This document shows positions 45,851 to 56,241 of a stretch of 64,000 bases of DNA, piece after piece. This DNA comes from Ceratotherium simum simum (taxonomy: Eukaryota > Chordata > Mammalia > Perissodactyla > Rhinocerotidae): positions 15,661,656 to 15,725,655 of the forward strand of contig NW_004454180.1 of assembly GCF_000283155.1 (NCBI RefSeq), given 5' to 3'. Made by a program: the position numbers and the translations under genes. Below the pieces are notes generated by a model. That model saw nothing but the letters and a program-made list of their open reading frames with translations. It had not been told where the DNA came from and did no database searches. Each line of letters starts with the position of its first letter. The first letter of the stretch is position 1.

Positions 45851-47396
45851 TTGTTACTAATACCTTAGCTCCTTGAAATCACTGGGCTTAGACCAAGGAT
45901 TTCTTGAGCTTCCATCCTGTTCTAAGATCTGTATCATATTTCTCAAACATTATGTTGCTCTCCTGACTACTCTAAATTACTATGCACTTATGAAAAATGT
46001 TATATAGATAGATCATGACACAGAGAGAAAAACAGTACCAAAATATAAGAAATTCAACCTATGCCAGTACATTTTTCATTCTAGATGACAGAGACATGGA
46101 AAACAGCATATCTTGTGGTTATGGATTGACACTAAAGAGCTATGGGCTCATATAAGGGGAGCTCAGGTGGGTTATTATTTGCTGAGACAGATCATGTGTC
46201 CTGAAAATGCTGAATAAAAACGTTAATATTTTCTTTTGGGGTAAATGTTATTAATTCAGATTTAAGTTTAAACAGATACAAGTATGGTGTGTAAATTTTG
46301 GATGTTCTAAAATGTTTTATGATATTAAATTTTTATTATCATTTGTTTAAAGATTAACAATTATACAAATTTGTCAAAGAGGTAAGGCAAATAACACTAA
46401 CAGCTTCTATGATAAGTTGCTCAAGGTAATAATAAAACTGAGAATGCATTTTGATATAAAATTTCTTTTTCTATATAAATTTCAAATAACTATGGATAAT
46501 CACAAAAGATACATTATTTTTTAGTCTACAAGTTACTAATAATTTGACTTCTTTTTAAATTAATTGTAAAATAAATGAAATTAAAAAATCAGTTTTATTT
46601 TTCCTGATTTAGGAAATAACATTAGAATTTATGCTGGCCATATGCAATATTAAAAGGTTTTAGACTAGCAATAAACTAATTTAAAATTAAATTTAAAACT
46701 TAAAATTTACTGTCTAAGATGTAAGATGTGTATTAATTCCTGATGAGAAAAATATTCCTTACTCTCCAAAAGAGTAAGGAAGTGAATAGTTCATAAAGAT
46801 AACCGAGTTTGTATGGAGAAAATTCAGAATAATTTCAAAACTTTAAAGTAGAGCTGTGATTTTATGAAAGGGGAATCAAATGTTTACTCCTGAAATTGAT
46901 TCCAGTTGATATTTTCTGATATTTTTCTTGCCCACATGGTTAAACAAAGTGCAGATCCAGTTCTTAGAAAAGTATAATTCTTCCAATAGCTTTGGAATTC
47001 CTCACCTATGAAGTACATTAGAAAATGAAAAACAAATTTTTCTGAGAAGAACGGCAAGATGCGAAAACTAGAGACAAATGCCATTAACTTGATAACTCTG
47101 ACATCGTATTTAGTGATGTGTACAAGCCATGCTAAATGAAATTATATGTCCTTCTATGCTGTCCTAGAGTTATAATGATAATATCAACAACAAAATGACA
47201 GTAACAACAGACGCCAACACTAATTGCATGCATCTTATATGTTAGATTTATTTTTCTTTGTCTTTTCATTTAATATTGAAAATAGCCAATAAACAGGCAA
47301 ATAGATAAATGGGAAAACAGCACAGATTGTTAAATTACTACACATTACATAGAATAAAGTGATGGAGAAAGTGAGAGATAAAGATTGGTTATAACT
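45851..47396. other. Anonymous AT-rich intergenic DNA
   Basis: Very AT-rich from 46.2 to 46.75 kb. No gene or repeat family recognised. Confidence 0.55.
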
Positions 47397-47446
47397 TTAT
47401 TTTTTTTCCAGTTTTATTGAGATATAATTGACGTCACTATTGTTTA
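47397..47446 (-). repeat. Short L1 3'-end fragment, antisense
   Basis: A T run followed by 'CAGTTTTATTGAGATATAATTGACG' is the antisense extreme 3' end of many L1 elements. The match ends after about 50 bases. Confidence 0.6.
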
Positions 47447-47457
47447 AGTGGAAAGGG

Positions 47458-47645
47458 TTATTTTAGGTATTTTACATGCATTATCTTATTTAATAGCTAC
47501 AATAACTCTAGGAGCATGGTCACGAGAGATTTGAGGAACACGGGAGTTAAATAACTTTCTGATTATCACAAAGATGGTAACGGGCTGAGCAGAGATTTGA
47601 ACCTAGGGAGTATGATTCAGAGTCTCCATCTTATACATGGCCTTT
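47458..47645 (-). repeat. MIR SINE, antisense
   Basis: 'TTTTACATGCATTATCTTATTTAATAGC', 'TAAATAACTTTCTGATTATCACA', 'GCAGAGATTTGAACCTAGG' and 'GATTCAGAGTCTCCATCTT' match the reverse strand of MIR. Confidence 0.8.
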
Positions 47646-47799
47646 AGAAAAAGAGTGATTATATTTTGAGTAGGAATTGACTTTGAAATAGAATAATATG
47701 GTCCCCCGATTTGTCCTAGCTTAGAGTGTTGACAAGTACAAACTTCCAGGCTATCTCCTTTCCTTTAAGCCTTGTAGGATGGTTTAAAGATAGAGAATG

Positions 47800-48062
47800 C
47801 AAAGTGGGAGGCTGGTCTGTTGTCAATAATATGGATATAAAATTTTACAGAACTGTGTTTAGATCTTACTATTGCCTTTTATATGCTGTATAACTTTGGT
47901 AAAACTCCTTCTCATCTTTGAACCTTAATTTTATCATAGTTATATGGAGCAACTCAAACCTACTTTATACTATTGTCCCATTAATGAGGTAATAACGATA
48001 TCTGTAAAGTTCTGAGCACTGTGCCACAGCAGATGGTCAGTAAACAGTAGCTTCTATTTTGC
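47800..48062 (+). repeat. MIR SINE
   Basis: 'GTGGGAGGCTGGTCTG', 'ACTGTGTTTAGATCTTACTA', 'TGCTGTATAACTTTGG', 'GAACCTTAATTTTATCAT', 'AAGTTCTGAGCACTGTGCC' and 'CAGTAAACAGTAGCTTCTA' give a full-length but diverged MIR. It stands in opposite orientation to the MIR at 47458-47645. Confidence 0.75.
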
Positions 48063-48068
48063 TAAATT

Positions 48069-49320
48069 GTGATGAGAATACTTAACATGTGATCTACTCT
48101 CTTAACAAATTTTCAAGTCTATAATACAATAGTGTTAACTATAAGCACAATGTTATATAGCAGATATCTAGAACTTAATTATGCATAACTGAAACTATAT
48201 ACCTGAAGAATAGTGCCTCTCCATTTCCCCCTCTTCCCAGCCCCTGGCAATCACCATTCTACTCCCTGATTCTCTGTGTTTAACTATTTTATACACTTAA
48301 CATAAGTGGTATCATGCAGTAATTGTCCTTACGTGACTGGCTTATTTCACTTAGTGTAATTTCCTCAAGGTTCATCCATATTTTTGCATATAGCAAGATT
48401 TCCTTTTTTTAAAGCTGAATAATTCCATGTAAACTGGATATTCACATGCAAAAGAATGAAATTGGACTCATCTTGCATTATACACAAAAATGAACTCAAA
48501 GTGGATTAGACTTCAATGTAAGACCTAAAACTATAAAATTTCTAGAAGACATAGGAGAAAAGGTTTATGACATTGCGACATTAGTCTTGGCAATGACTTC
48601 TTGGATATGGCACCAAAGCACAGACAACAGAAGCAAAAATAGACAAGTGGGACCACATCAAACTAAAAAACTTCTGCACAGCAAAGGAGACAACAAACTA
48701 AAAAGAAAACCAATGGAATGAGTGAAAATACTTGCAAACCATATATTTGATAAAGGGTTAATATCCAAAATATACAAGAAACTCCTTTAATTTGATAGTA
48801 AAAAGATAAATATTCCAATTTAAAAATGGGCAAAGAATTTGATTAGATATTTCTCCAAAGAAGACACAAAAATGGCTAACAGATAAATGAAAAGATGCTC
48901 AAAATCACTAATCATCAGGGAAATGCAAATCAAACTCACAATGAGATATAACCTTATACTTGTTAGATTGACTATTATCAACAAAACAAAAGATATTAAG
49001 TGTTGGTGAGGACATGGAGAAATTGGAACTCTTTGTGGGAATGTAAAATGGTGTAGCCACTTTGGAAAATAATATGGAGGTTCCTCAAAAAATCAAAAGT
49101 AGAGCTATCATATAATCTATCAATCCCACTTTTGGGTATATATCCAAAAGAATTGAAATCAGGATCTCAAAGAGATATCTGCACTCCCGTGTTCATTGCA
49201 ACACTATTCACAATTGCTAAGGTATAGAAATGACTTCACTGCCCATTGATGGAAGAATGGATAAAGAAAATGCAGTATATACATAAAATGGAATATTATT
49301 TGGCCTTAAGAAGGAAATCT
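48069..49320 (-). mobile_element. L1 LINE with 5' inversion (twin-priming structure)
   Basis: 48069-48430 is antisense L1 3' UTR ('TGTGATGAGAATACTTAAC', 'CCAGCCCCTGGCAATCACC', 'CTTATTTCACTTAGTGTAAT', 'GATTTCCTTTTTTTAAAGCTG'). From 48431 the strand switches and 48431-49320 is sense ORF2 3' end ('ACTGGATATTCACATGC', 'GGACTCATCTTGCATTATACA', 'AAACTTCTGCACAGCAAAGG', 'GATGGAAGAATGGATAAAG', 'TGGAATATTATTTGGCC'). The sense part stops at 49320 in 'AAGAAGGAAATCT', the same L1 site where the antisense part begins, with about 35 bases shared. On the minus strand this is an inverted 5' part joined to a correctly oriented 3' part. Confidence 0.85.
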
Positions 49321-50574
49321 ATTGCTGTTTTGATGATTAGAGCCTCATGTTAAAATGACCATTTCTTTCAATGCTTCTTTTTAATCTTCTTTAAAATTAA
49401 AACCCTGTAAGGTATAATCTTAGCTTCAGTACACAGATCTTGAGGCAGACTTTTAGGAATTATATTAGGCCCAAGCCTTCTTTGAATATTGATTTTTGGA
49501 AAGCTACTTGTCTTATCTCACAGGAATGTGTTAGTAAGTAAATAATCTATTGAGGTCCAAATCATACACATTGCCCTTTTGAATATTTCTCAAACTATTC
49601 CACTTGTGACTAAGCTACTTGAGAATTCTGGAAAACTCACAATCATTTCATGTTTAAAAATGAAGTGTAATAATAAATTACTTTTATATCACTTAGAAAT
49701 GGAGATAATACATAATGTACTAGATGACACATGATAATAGAGACTCTCTGAATTATTAAGTGTAAAGGATTCAATGATTCACTCAATGCATGTGGCTAAC
49801 ACTATCAGGTGATAAGGGAGAAGTAAATATTTCCACCAGGAAAAGAATTGAGCATTCTTGGTATAGGAAGAGATTTAAAAAGTGGTGTCATGTTGAACTC
49901 TCTGAATTCAATCATGTCCTCAGAACTTCCAGAAATTCCACTGAGAAATATACTTAATAGTATAATATGTGAAAAAATAGATTAAAAAACATGAAAATTA
50001 TAGTGTTTTCCTTGAGTTGACGTTAATGTGATATCTCAAACACATTTCTTAGCCCATATTTTACACAAAATTGATAATCTGGGCCTTAAAATGCTGCAGC
50101 CAAGGGAGAGAAGAGCTTGAAACATATATTTGCGTTTACAATTTGGTTTTAATGAAATCATCTGGCTGAGTGTAAAAGCAACATCTGCATCCTTGTCTTC
50201 TGCAGGAAGCTGGGGCTAATTTTTGTGCAGAACAAAGAATACAGTAATTAGAGTGTTTGATGAGTTTTTTAAAGATATTTTCACTTCCAAAAAAGGAACA
50301 TATAGTTCTCTGATCAGATGTTGGGCAAACCTGATTTAATATCTGTGATTTTCTCCACAACACTGAAACAACAGAAAACGGATTATTTTTCTACGTTGTT
50401 CAAGATCAGTGTTATCATCATTGCTCTCTAGATTTTATATAAATATCTTTTGTGATAACATTTGCATCTGTTTACATTAAATCATGGAGTATCTTAAACA
50501 CTGATTTTGTTTCATTTATATATTGGAAAAGTACAAATTCTCATTAACCTATTATTAGTTATCAGACCTGTATT
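49321..50574. other. Anonymous AT-rich intergenic DNA
   Basis: No gene or repeat family recognised. The frame at 50136-50363 (-) has no known domain. Confidence 0.5.
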
Positions 50575-50830
50575 AGTTTAAACCTGAGTTTCTCAACCTT
50601 GGCAGTTTTGACATCTGGGGCTGGATATTCTTTGTAGACTGGGAATATTCTGAGCATTGTGAGATGTTTAGCAGTAGCCCTGCCCTCTACCCGCTAGATG
50701 CCAGTAGCTACCCACTAGATGGCAGTAGTAACTCCTCTCCCTACAGTTGTGACAACCAAAACCATTGTTCCAGACAATGCCAAACGTTCCCCAGGGGGCA
50801 AAATCACACCCAGTTGAAAACCACTGCTAA
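50575..50830 (-). mobile_element. Non-autonomous hAT (MER20-like) MITE
   Basis: 'GAGTTTCTCAACCTTGGCAG', 'TTTGACATCTGGGGCTGGATA', 'GTGAGATGTTTAGCAGTAGCCC', 'GTTGTGACAACCAAAACC', 'CAGACAATGCCAAACGTTCCCC' and 'CAGTTGAAAACCACTGCT' follow a well known placental hAT MITE from end to end. I believe it is MER20, but the name is from memory. Near-complementary ends (GTTTCTCAACC and GGTTGAAAAC-type) support a hAT origin. It contains a 21-bp tandem duplication at 50687-50728. Confidence 0.8.
50687..50728 (+). repeat. 21-bp tandem duplication inside the hAT MITE
   Basis: 50687-50707 and 50708-50728 differ at two positions. The unit begins CTACCC and holds CTAGATG. The usual element has one copy of this unit. 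Confidence 0.9.
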
Positions 50831-51229
50831 ATTGAACATTGAATAACTATTAACATTTCAAATTCATCATTGATTCATCCCTTCATTAAGCGTATACTCT
50901 GTAACAAACATGGTCCAAAGCTTTTTTGAATACCAGAGGCATATCACTAGTTTTATTGAACGTAGGTGCCTGATAAGCCTCATCTGAAGAATCTATAAAT
51001 CTTTCAGGGTCAAAGATTTATCCAAAGTTTTTTTCAACCTTAAACTTTCCTTACCTCCTCCAGTGTGGTTATATTTTTCTATTTATAATGTAGGTAAGTT
51101 CATCCTGGTTGGTTTTAATTATTTACTTATTAGGGGTCATGTGAACATTAATATGGTTCTAAGAATAAGCGTTATACAAAATGTACTCATAGCAGTGTCC
51201 CCTCCTCCTCATCTCAATTACTCAATTCC
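50831..51229. other. Anonymous DNA
   Basis: Nothing clear. 'TTGATTCATCCCTTCATTAAGC' may be an L2-type scrap. Confidence 0.45.
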
Positions 51230-51329
51230 CAATTTTTCTTTCTTTCCACCCTTTACCCATCAAACCCCTAAAAGTAACTAATCTCTTTAGTTTCTGGTTT
51301 AAACTTTCTAATTTTCTTTTGCACAAATG

Positions 51330-51370
51330 AGTGTGTGTGTGTGTGTGTGCATGTGTGTGTATATATATAC
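51330..51370 (+). repeat. (GT)n/(TA)n microsatellite
   Basis: A GT run broken by one GCATGT and ending in ATATATATAC, immediately left of the MaLR LTR. Confidence 0.9.
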
Positions 51371-52043
51371 GTGGTCTGAATTTTTGTGTTCCCTGCAAAT
51401 GTGTATGTTCATATTTTGAGATACTAATGCCCAAGGTGATGGTATTAGGAGGTGGAGCCTTCAGGAGGTAAATAGGTCATGAGGGTGTTGAATGAATTAG
51501 TGTTCTTATAAAAGAGATCCTACAGGGCCGGCCCTGTGGCTTGGCAGTTAAGTGCAGGCACTCCGCTGCTGGCGGCCCCGGTTCAGATCCTGGGCGCACA
51601 CCGATGCACCACTTCTCCAGCCATGCTGAGGCCACGTCCCACATGCAGCAAATGGAAGGATGTGCAACTATGACATGCAGCTATCTACTGGGGCTTTGGG
51701 GAAAAAAAGGAGGAGGATTGGCAATAGGTGTTGGCTCAGAGCCTGTCTTCCTCAGCAAAAAGAGGAGGATTAGCAAGGATGTTAGCTCAGGGCTGATCTT
51801 CCTTACAAAAAAAAAAAAAAAAAACCTGACTTCAAAAGAGATCCTACAAAGCTCCCTAGTCCCTTCCGCTATGTGAGGACACAATGAAAAGTCTGCAACC
51901 CAGGAGAGGGCCCTCATACAACCATGATCTGGCACTCAGATCTCAGAATTCCAGTATCTAGAACTGTGAGAAAGAAATTTCTGTTGTTTATACATCCTCC
52001 AATCTGTGGTATTTTGTTATATTAGCCCTAACAGACTAAGACA
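51371..52043 (+). mobile_element. MaLR-type solo LTR, split by an ERE
   Basis: 'GTGGTCTGAATTTTTGTGTTCCC', 'GATGGTATTAGGAGGTGGAGCC', 'GGTCATGAGGGTG', then the ERE, then 'GCTCCCTAGTCCCTTCCGC', 'ATGTGAGGACACAATGAAAAG', 'AACTGTGAGAAAGAAATTTCTG' and a terminal 'AACAGACTAAGACA'. About 350 bases are LTR once the ERE is removed. It entered TA-rich L1 DNA, with TATAT on both sides as the probable 5-base duplication. Confidence 0.88.
51525..51833 (+). mobile_element. ERE SINE, short-body variant, inserted in a MaLR LTR
   Basis: Sense copy with A box TGGCTTGGCAG (51537-51547), B box GGTTCAGATCC (51580-51590), the variant body ('CAAATGGAAGGATGTGCAAC', 'CTATCTACTGGGGCTTTGG') and three GATTGGCAAT/GTTAGCTCAG units. 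A perfect 15-base duplication AAAAGAGATCCTACA lies at 51510-51524 and 51834-51848. After the A tail nine extra bases (CCTGACTTC) precede the second duplication copy. The perfect duplication suggests a fairly young insertion. Confidence 0.95.
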
Positions 52044-52412
52044 TATATGTGTATATACATATAATTTTTCCTTGTATCCCCTTCTTTCTTACACAAAGGA
52101 TAGCATATATCTATACTCTTTTGCATTTTCTTTTTGTATATCCTGGAAATGACTCCAAATAAGTTTATAGAGATTTTCTCATTCTTTTCACAGCAGATAG
52201 TATTCTTTGTGTGGCTCTACTATAGTTTATTCACCCATTCCTCTAGGTATGGACATTTTGATTGCTTCTAATATTTTTCAGTTACAAATAATGCTGCAAC
52301 GAATAACTTGGTGCATATATATGGTTGCAGGTACATCTTCAAGTAGTTTTTTAGCAGTGGGGTTACTGAGTCAAAAAGTAAGTACATTGTTAGATATTGC
52401 CAAATTCCTCTC

Positions 52413-52655
52413 CCTCTTTTTTTTTTTTGTGAGGCGATCAGCCCTGTGCTAACATCTGCCAATCCTCCTCCTTTTGCTGAGGAAGATTGGCCCTGGGCTA
52501 ACATCTGTGCCCATCTTCTTCCACTTTATATGGGACGCTGCCACAGCATGGCTTGCCAAGTGGTGCCACAGTGTGCGCCCAGGATCCGAACCAGCGAATC
52601 CTGGCAGCCACAGCGGAGCGCGCTCACTTAACCACTTGTGCCACTGGGCCGGCCC
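52413..52655 (-). mobile_element. ERE SINE (tRNA-derived), inserted in L1
   Basis: Antisense copy with 'CAATCCTCCTCCTTTTGC', 'GAGGAAGATTGGCCCTGGGC', 'ATGGGACGCTGCCACAGC', an antisense B box (GGATCCGAACC) and 'CCACTGGGCCGGCCC'. A perfect 13-base duplication CCAAATTCCTCTC lies at 52400-52412 and 52656-52668. Confidence 0.95.
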
Positions 52656-53039
52656 CCAAATTCCTCTCTTGAAGGATTGTACCAGTTTAACTAACAATAT
52701 AGGAGCATGACTGTTTCCCTACAAATTTGCCAACAGAATGAGTGATCATACTTGTTAATTTCTGTCCATCTGATAGATAAAAAATGGCGTTTGAATGTTG
52801 TTTTAATTTACATTTTACAATTATGAGGGGGGTTAAATATTTTTTCATATGTTTGAGTTCTATATATATTATATTAATATTCACATATACACATATAAAA
52901 TTGTCTCGTCATGTCTTTTTTCTCGTTTTTGTTGCTGGGTTTTTGGACCTTTGTTCCAAAAAAATGTTTCAAAGTCTCTTATTGTTATTGTGTTTACGTC
53001 TGAGTCTCCTTGCACATCTTGTAGAATTTTGCTTCGTAA

Positions 53040-53350
53040 ACATGGTTATGACATACGAGGAGTCTGGCTCCAGACCAAAATCCTGTGTGTGGTCTTTCAC
53101 GGGCAACCATTGGCAGTTATGAAGCCTTTATCTGGCAGTCTTCCTGGGGAAGAGCTGCCCTCTTACACAATACTTGGTGCATTGCTGCGGTCTCTGAGGG
53201 AGCTGTAGTCAAGCACCCATCTCTTACTACACTCCCCCCCAGACTTCTCTCCCCTCCCCTGAATCTACACTGATCCACCAGGCCCTCCCCTGTGCTCGGT
53301 TGGGCTTGTTGTCCTAACCGACCAGCTTCATACCCAGCAGCAGTTGACAG
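53040..53350. other. GC-richer patch of unknown origin
   Basis: About 300 bases contain a C-rich run near 53230-53262 and overlapping open frames on both strands, unlike the AT-rich L1 DNA before and after. I do not recognise a gene, exon or repeat. It could be a fragment of an unlisted transposon or processed sequence. Confidence 0.35.
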
Positions 53351-53927
53351 CATGCACATTAATAAGTGCTACATCATCATTCTAAGTACTGTAACTGATA
53401 TGTTTGGCCTCAACTCTGTCATAAAATATAATTCTGGGTATTTTGTAATACTGGCTATATTTCTTTGTCTAGGAAGTGTGACATACACATATATGCATGT
53501 GTGCGTGTGCTGTTGTGGGTATATTTGTATTTATCACATTCTAATGCACTTAGATTTCTGTTTTCTCCTTTAATCTTTTACTTACGTTTTTAAATCTAGT
53601 AGCCTTTAGTGTCCTCTTATTACAGCAATTAGATTGCAATAATTGCTCTCTCTCTCCCTTGTCCTCTAATTTTTTATTTGCATTATTTCTATTTTGTCAT
53701 AACTTGTAACATTTGCTTATTGGTCTTCATTTGTTCATTTTTGTGATATTGGAGGGTTTTGCAAGATTTCTAGTTTCAAGGTGCTCTCTTCTGCCAGTAG
53801 AACAAAAGCCAGGTAATTTGACTGAGGTGCGTGTTGCCAGAGGGGGGGCAGAGTTGCCTTTTTGTTTTTGCAATGGATGGTTAGCTTATTATTTTTCCAA
53901 TTTTTATGATTGCCTAAATTATCCCTA
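53351..53927. other. Anonymous AT-rich DNA, possibly L1-derived
   Basis: T-rich sequence with CT runs near 53646-53660. No firm match. Confidence 0.4.
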
Positions 53928-54277
53928 TCTTAGTCAGTTTAGGCTGCTATAACAAAATACCATAGACTGGGTGGCTTAAACAACAAATATTTATTTCTCA
54001 CAGTTCTGGAGGCTGGAAGTAGGAGATCAGGGCACCAGTATGGTTGGGTTCTGGTGAGGGTCATCTTCCAGGTTGCAAAAGCAGATTTCTCCTCGTAAAG
54101 TCACAAGGCTAAAAGAGAGCCCTCTGGGCTCTGTTTTATAAGGGCACTAACCTTATTTATGAGGGCTCCACCCTCATGACCTAATCACCTCACAAATGTC
54201 CTACTTCCCAATACCATCCCATTGAGGGTTAGGATTTGAACATGTGAATTTTGGTGGGACACATTCAATCCATAACA
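53928..54277 (-). mobile_element. MaLR-type solo LTR, antisense
   Basis: 'CTTAGTCAGTTTAGGCTGC', 'TATAACAAAATACCATAGACTGG', 'TTTATTTCTCACAGTTCTGG', 'TATGAGGGCTCCACCCTCATG', 'ACCTAATCACCTCACAAATG' and 'GGTTAGGATTTGAACATGTG' match the antisense of this LTR along its full length. It is better preserved than the copy at 44996. Confidence 0.92.
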
Positions 54278-55089
54278 GCACCCTTTTTTCTCTTTTCCCT
54301 TAGTCGCCCAATGGCCAAAGGATGCTACTTTTTCTTTTTTTCTTTTGACTTATTACTTTCCCAGAAGTTGTGCATTTGTCTCCAGGAATGTCCATTTCCA
54401 TCCCGCCTCCCTCTTTAAATCACATGCACTTTGGAGGCCCTTCCCTGTGGTCCATGGTATTTTCTGACCAGACCTGTTGTTGTTGTTGTTGTTGTTGTTG
54501 TTTTTAGTCATTTTAGACCTAGCACAGACTTAGTGGTTCTGGAAGTAGTTTCAGATGAACTTAGACGCAATCCTCATGTCCCTCTTTTGTCTTCTCTGCA
54601 GCTTTCTCACTTACCTTTGCTGGCCACAAAGTCTTAGGGTGGATTAAGACTGGGATGGAAGCATGCGAGTTTGTATGAAGGTTTGGTGCTTTTTATCTTT
54701 TCACTTACAGTTATTTTAAAGTTTTGGTAATATCTGCCTTCAGTTTATGTTGAGGATGTAGTTTGGGGTAAAATTTAATTTTCCCTTCTTGTTCTTTTAC
54801 TATATGAGGAGGAAATACTGTGAAATAAGTGGCTACACTGTCACCATTGTCTTCAGCTATCCAGAAGTACCACACCATATTATAAAAGAAATCATCAAAA
54901 ATACATCCTGGGGTAGAGATTAGACTCCTATTAAACAAGTCAGGTGAGCTTGTAAAATAAATTTTATGGAATTCAAACCAAAAACATGATTAATAATACA
55001 TGCATGGCCCTATTCATTCAGTGCCACTACTTATTATATTTAATCACCTTTTAAGGTTGTCACATGAATATGGGATATAGAGGGATATA
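54278..55089. other. Anonymous DNA with a (TTG)n microsatellite
   Basis: A (TTG)n run of about ten units lies at 54475-54505. I recognise nothing else; frames are short. Confidence 0.55.
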
Positions 55090-55102
55090 GCACACTGGCT
55101 TT

Positions 55103-55334
55103 CTTGCGTGTGTGTAAGGAAGATCAGCCCTGAGCTAATATCTGCCAATCCTCCTCTTTTTGCTGAGGAAGACTGTCCCCGAGCTAACATCCATGCTGAT
55201 CTTCCTCCACTTTATGCGGGATGTCGCCACAGCATGGCCTGACAAGCGGTGTGTCGGTGCACACCTGGGATCTGAACCCGGGCCACCAGCAATGGAGCGT
55301 GCACACTTAACTGCTACGCCACGGGGCTGGCCCC
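55103..55334 (-). mobile_element. ERE SINE (tRNA-derived)
   Basis: Antisense copy with a GTGTGTGT tail instead of a T run, 'CAATCCTCCTCTTTTTGC', 'GAGGAAGACTGTCCCCGAGC', 'CACAGCATGGCCTGACAAGC', 'GGATCTGAACCCGGGCC' and 'CCACGGGGCTGGCCCC'. A perfect 13-base duplication GCACACTGGCTTT lies at 55090-55102 and 55335-55347. Confidence 0.95.
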
Positions 55335-55347
55335 GCACACTGGCTTT

Positions 55348-55654
55348 ATGTGGAGATATAGGTGGGGAGAACATGCAGCAAAGAAGGAATTATTTTTTAG
55401 AATCAAAATCAAACAATTCTATAACATTTATTTTGTCTAACAGTAAAAAATTAAAAATATAAAAAGCTTCCCAAGGCTTATAGAGGAGTAATATATGCCC
55501 ATATTATTTCTGAGGGAGTAAAACAGATATCTTTATGGTGATTTAATTTCCATGGTGCTTAATAAGTGAAGTATGCGTGTTTCCTGGTATTCATATTGGG
55601 GATTAGAGTAGGTAGGAGTTTAAGAAGGATGGAGGCCGTAAGAGCTATCTGGGA
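55348..55654. other. Short anonymous gap
   Basis: Nothing recognised. Confidence 0.5.
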
Positions 55655-55761
55655 AGGCAACATAGCTGAGTAGTGTAGGGATTGCTTTTGGAGTCATGAA
55701 ATTCTGGGCTTATTCTGACAGCTGAGTGACATTGGAAAGATATTTATCTCTCTGACTCATG
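55655..55761 (+). repeat. MIR SINE, left half
   Basis: 'AACATAGCTGAGTAGTGTAGGG', 'GCTTTTGGAGTCATGAAATTC', 'GCTGAGTGACATTGG' and 'TTATCTCTCTGACTCATG' are the 5' half of a MIR. The element is cut at 55761 by a MaLR LTR and resumes at 56242. Confidence 0.82.
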
Positions 55762-56237
55762 AGTGGTAGACAGAATAGTAGCCTCCCCAAAATGCCCACC
55801 TCCTAATCCCAAGAACCTATGAATATATTACCTTACATGGAAAAGTTTTTTCAAGGATGCGATTAAGTTAAGGATGTTGAGATGGGGAGATTATCCTGGA
55901 TTATCTGGGTGGGCCCAATGTAATCTTAAAGCCCTTATAGGACGAGGTAAGAAGGTTAAAGGCGGAAGAAGCAGTTGGGACAAGGGAAGCAGAGGTTAGA
56001 ATAATACACTTTGAAGATGAAGGAAGAGGCAAGGAATGTGGCTAGCCTTTAGAAGCTGAAAAAGACAAGGAAACAGATTCTCCCATGAAGCCTCTGGAAG
56101 GCACACAGCCCTGCCAACACCATTTTTTTTTTTTTTTTTTAGACTTCTTACTTCCAGAACTGTAAGAAAAAAATTTGCATTTTTAAGGCACTAAGTTTGT
56201 GGTGATTTGTTGCAGAAGTAATAGGAAACTAATACAC
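55762..56237 (+). mobile_element. MLT1-type MaLR solo LTR, inserted in a MIR
   Basis: 'CAGAATAGTAGCCTCCCC', 'CCACCTCCTAATCCCAAGAACC', 'TTATCTGGGTGGGCCCAATG', 'AGACAAGGAAACAGATTCTCCC', 'CCAGAACTGTAAGAAAAAAATTTG' and the terminal 'AGGAAACTAATACAC' define an MLT1 LTR in plus orientation. CATG at 55758-55761 and 56238-56241 is the likely target duplication. An 18-base T run near 56124-56141 sits inside the LTR and is not a normal part of it. Confidence 0.88.
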
Positions 56238-56241
56238 CATG

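Larger units (their letters stand above)
51230..53000 (-). mobile_element. L1M LINE 3' part, antisense, with three insertions
   Basis: Three pieces of one antisense L1M are seen: 51230-51370 ('ACCCATCAAACCCCTAAAAGT', then a GT run), 52044-52412 ('AAAGGATAGCATATATCTATAC', 'CTGGAAATGACTCCAAATAAG', 'AATGCTGCAACGAATAACTTGG', 'AGATATTGCCAAATTCC') and 52656-53000 ('TTGTACCAGTTTAACTAAC', 'GATAGATAAAAAATGGCGTTTG', 'TTTTCATATGTTTGAG'). They are separated by a MaLR LTR that itself contains an ERE, and by a second ERE. Order and orientation are continuous once the insertions are removed. Confidence 0.78.

Noticed and set aside
47397..48430. A single L1 3' UTR running from the T run at 47397 to 48430
   Set aside because: Two MIRs, which are older than this L1 type, lie between the pieces and could not have been inserted later, so separate L1 events or a rearrangement are more likely.
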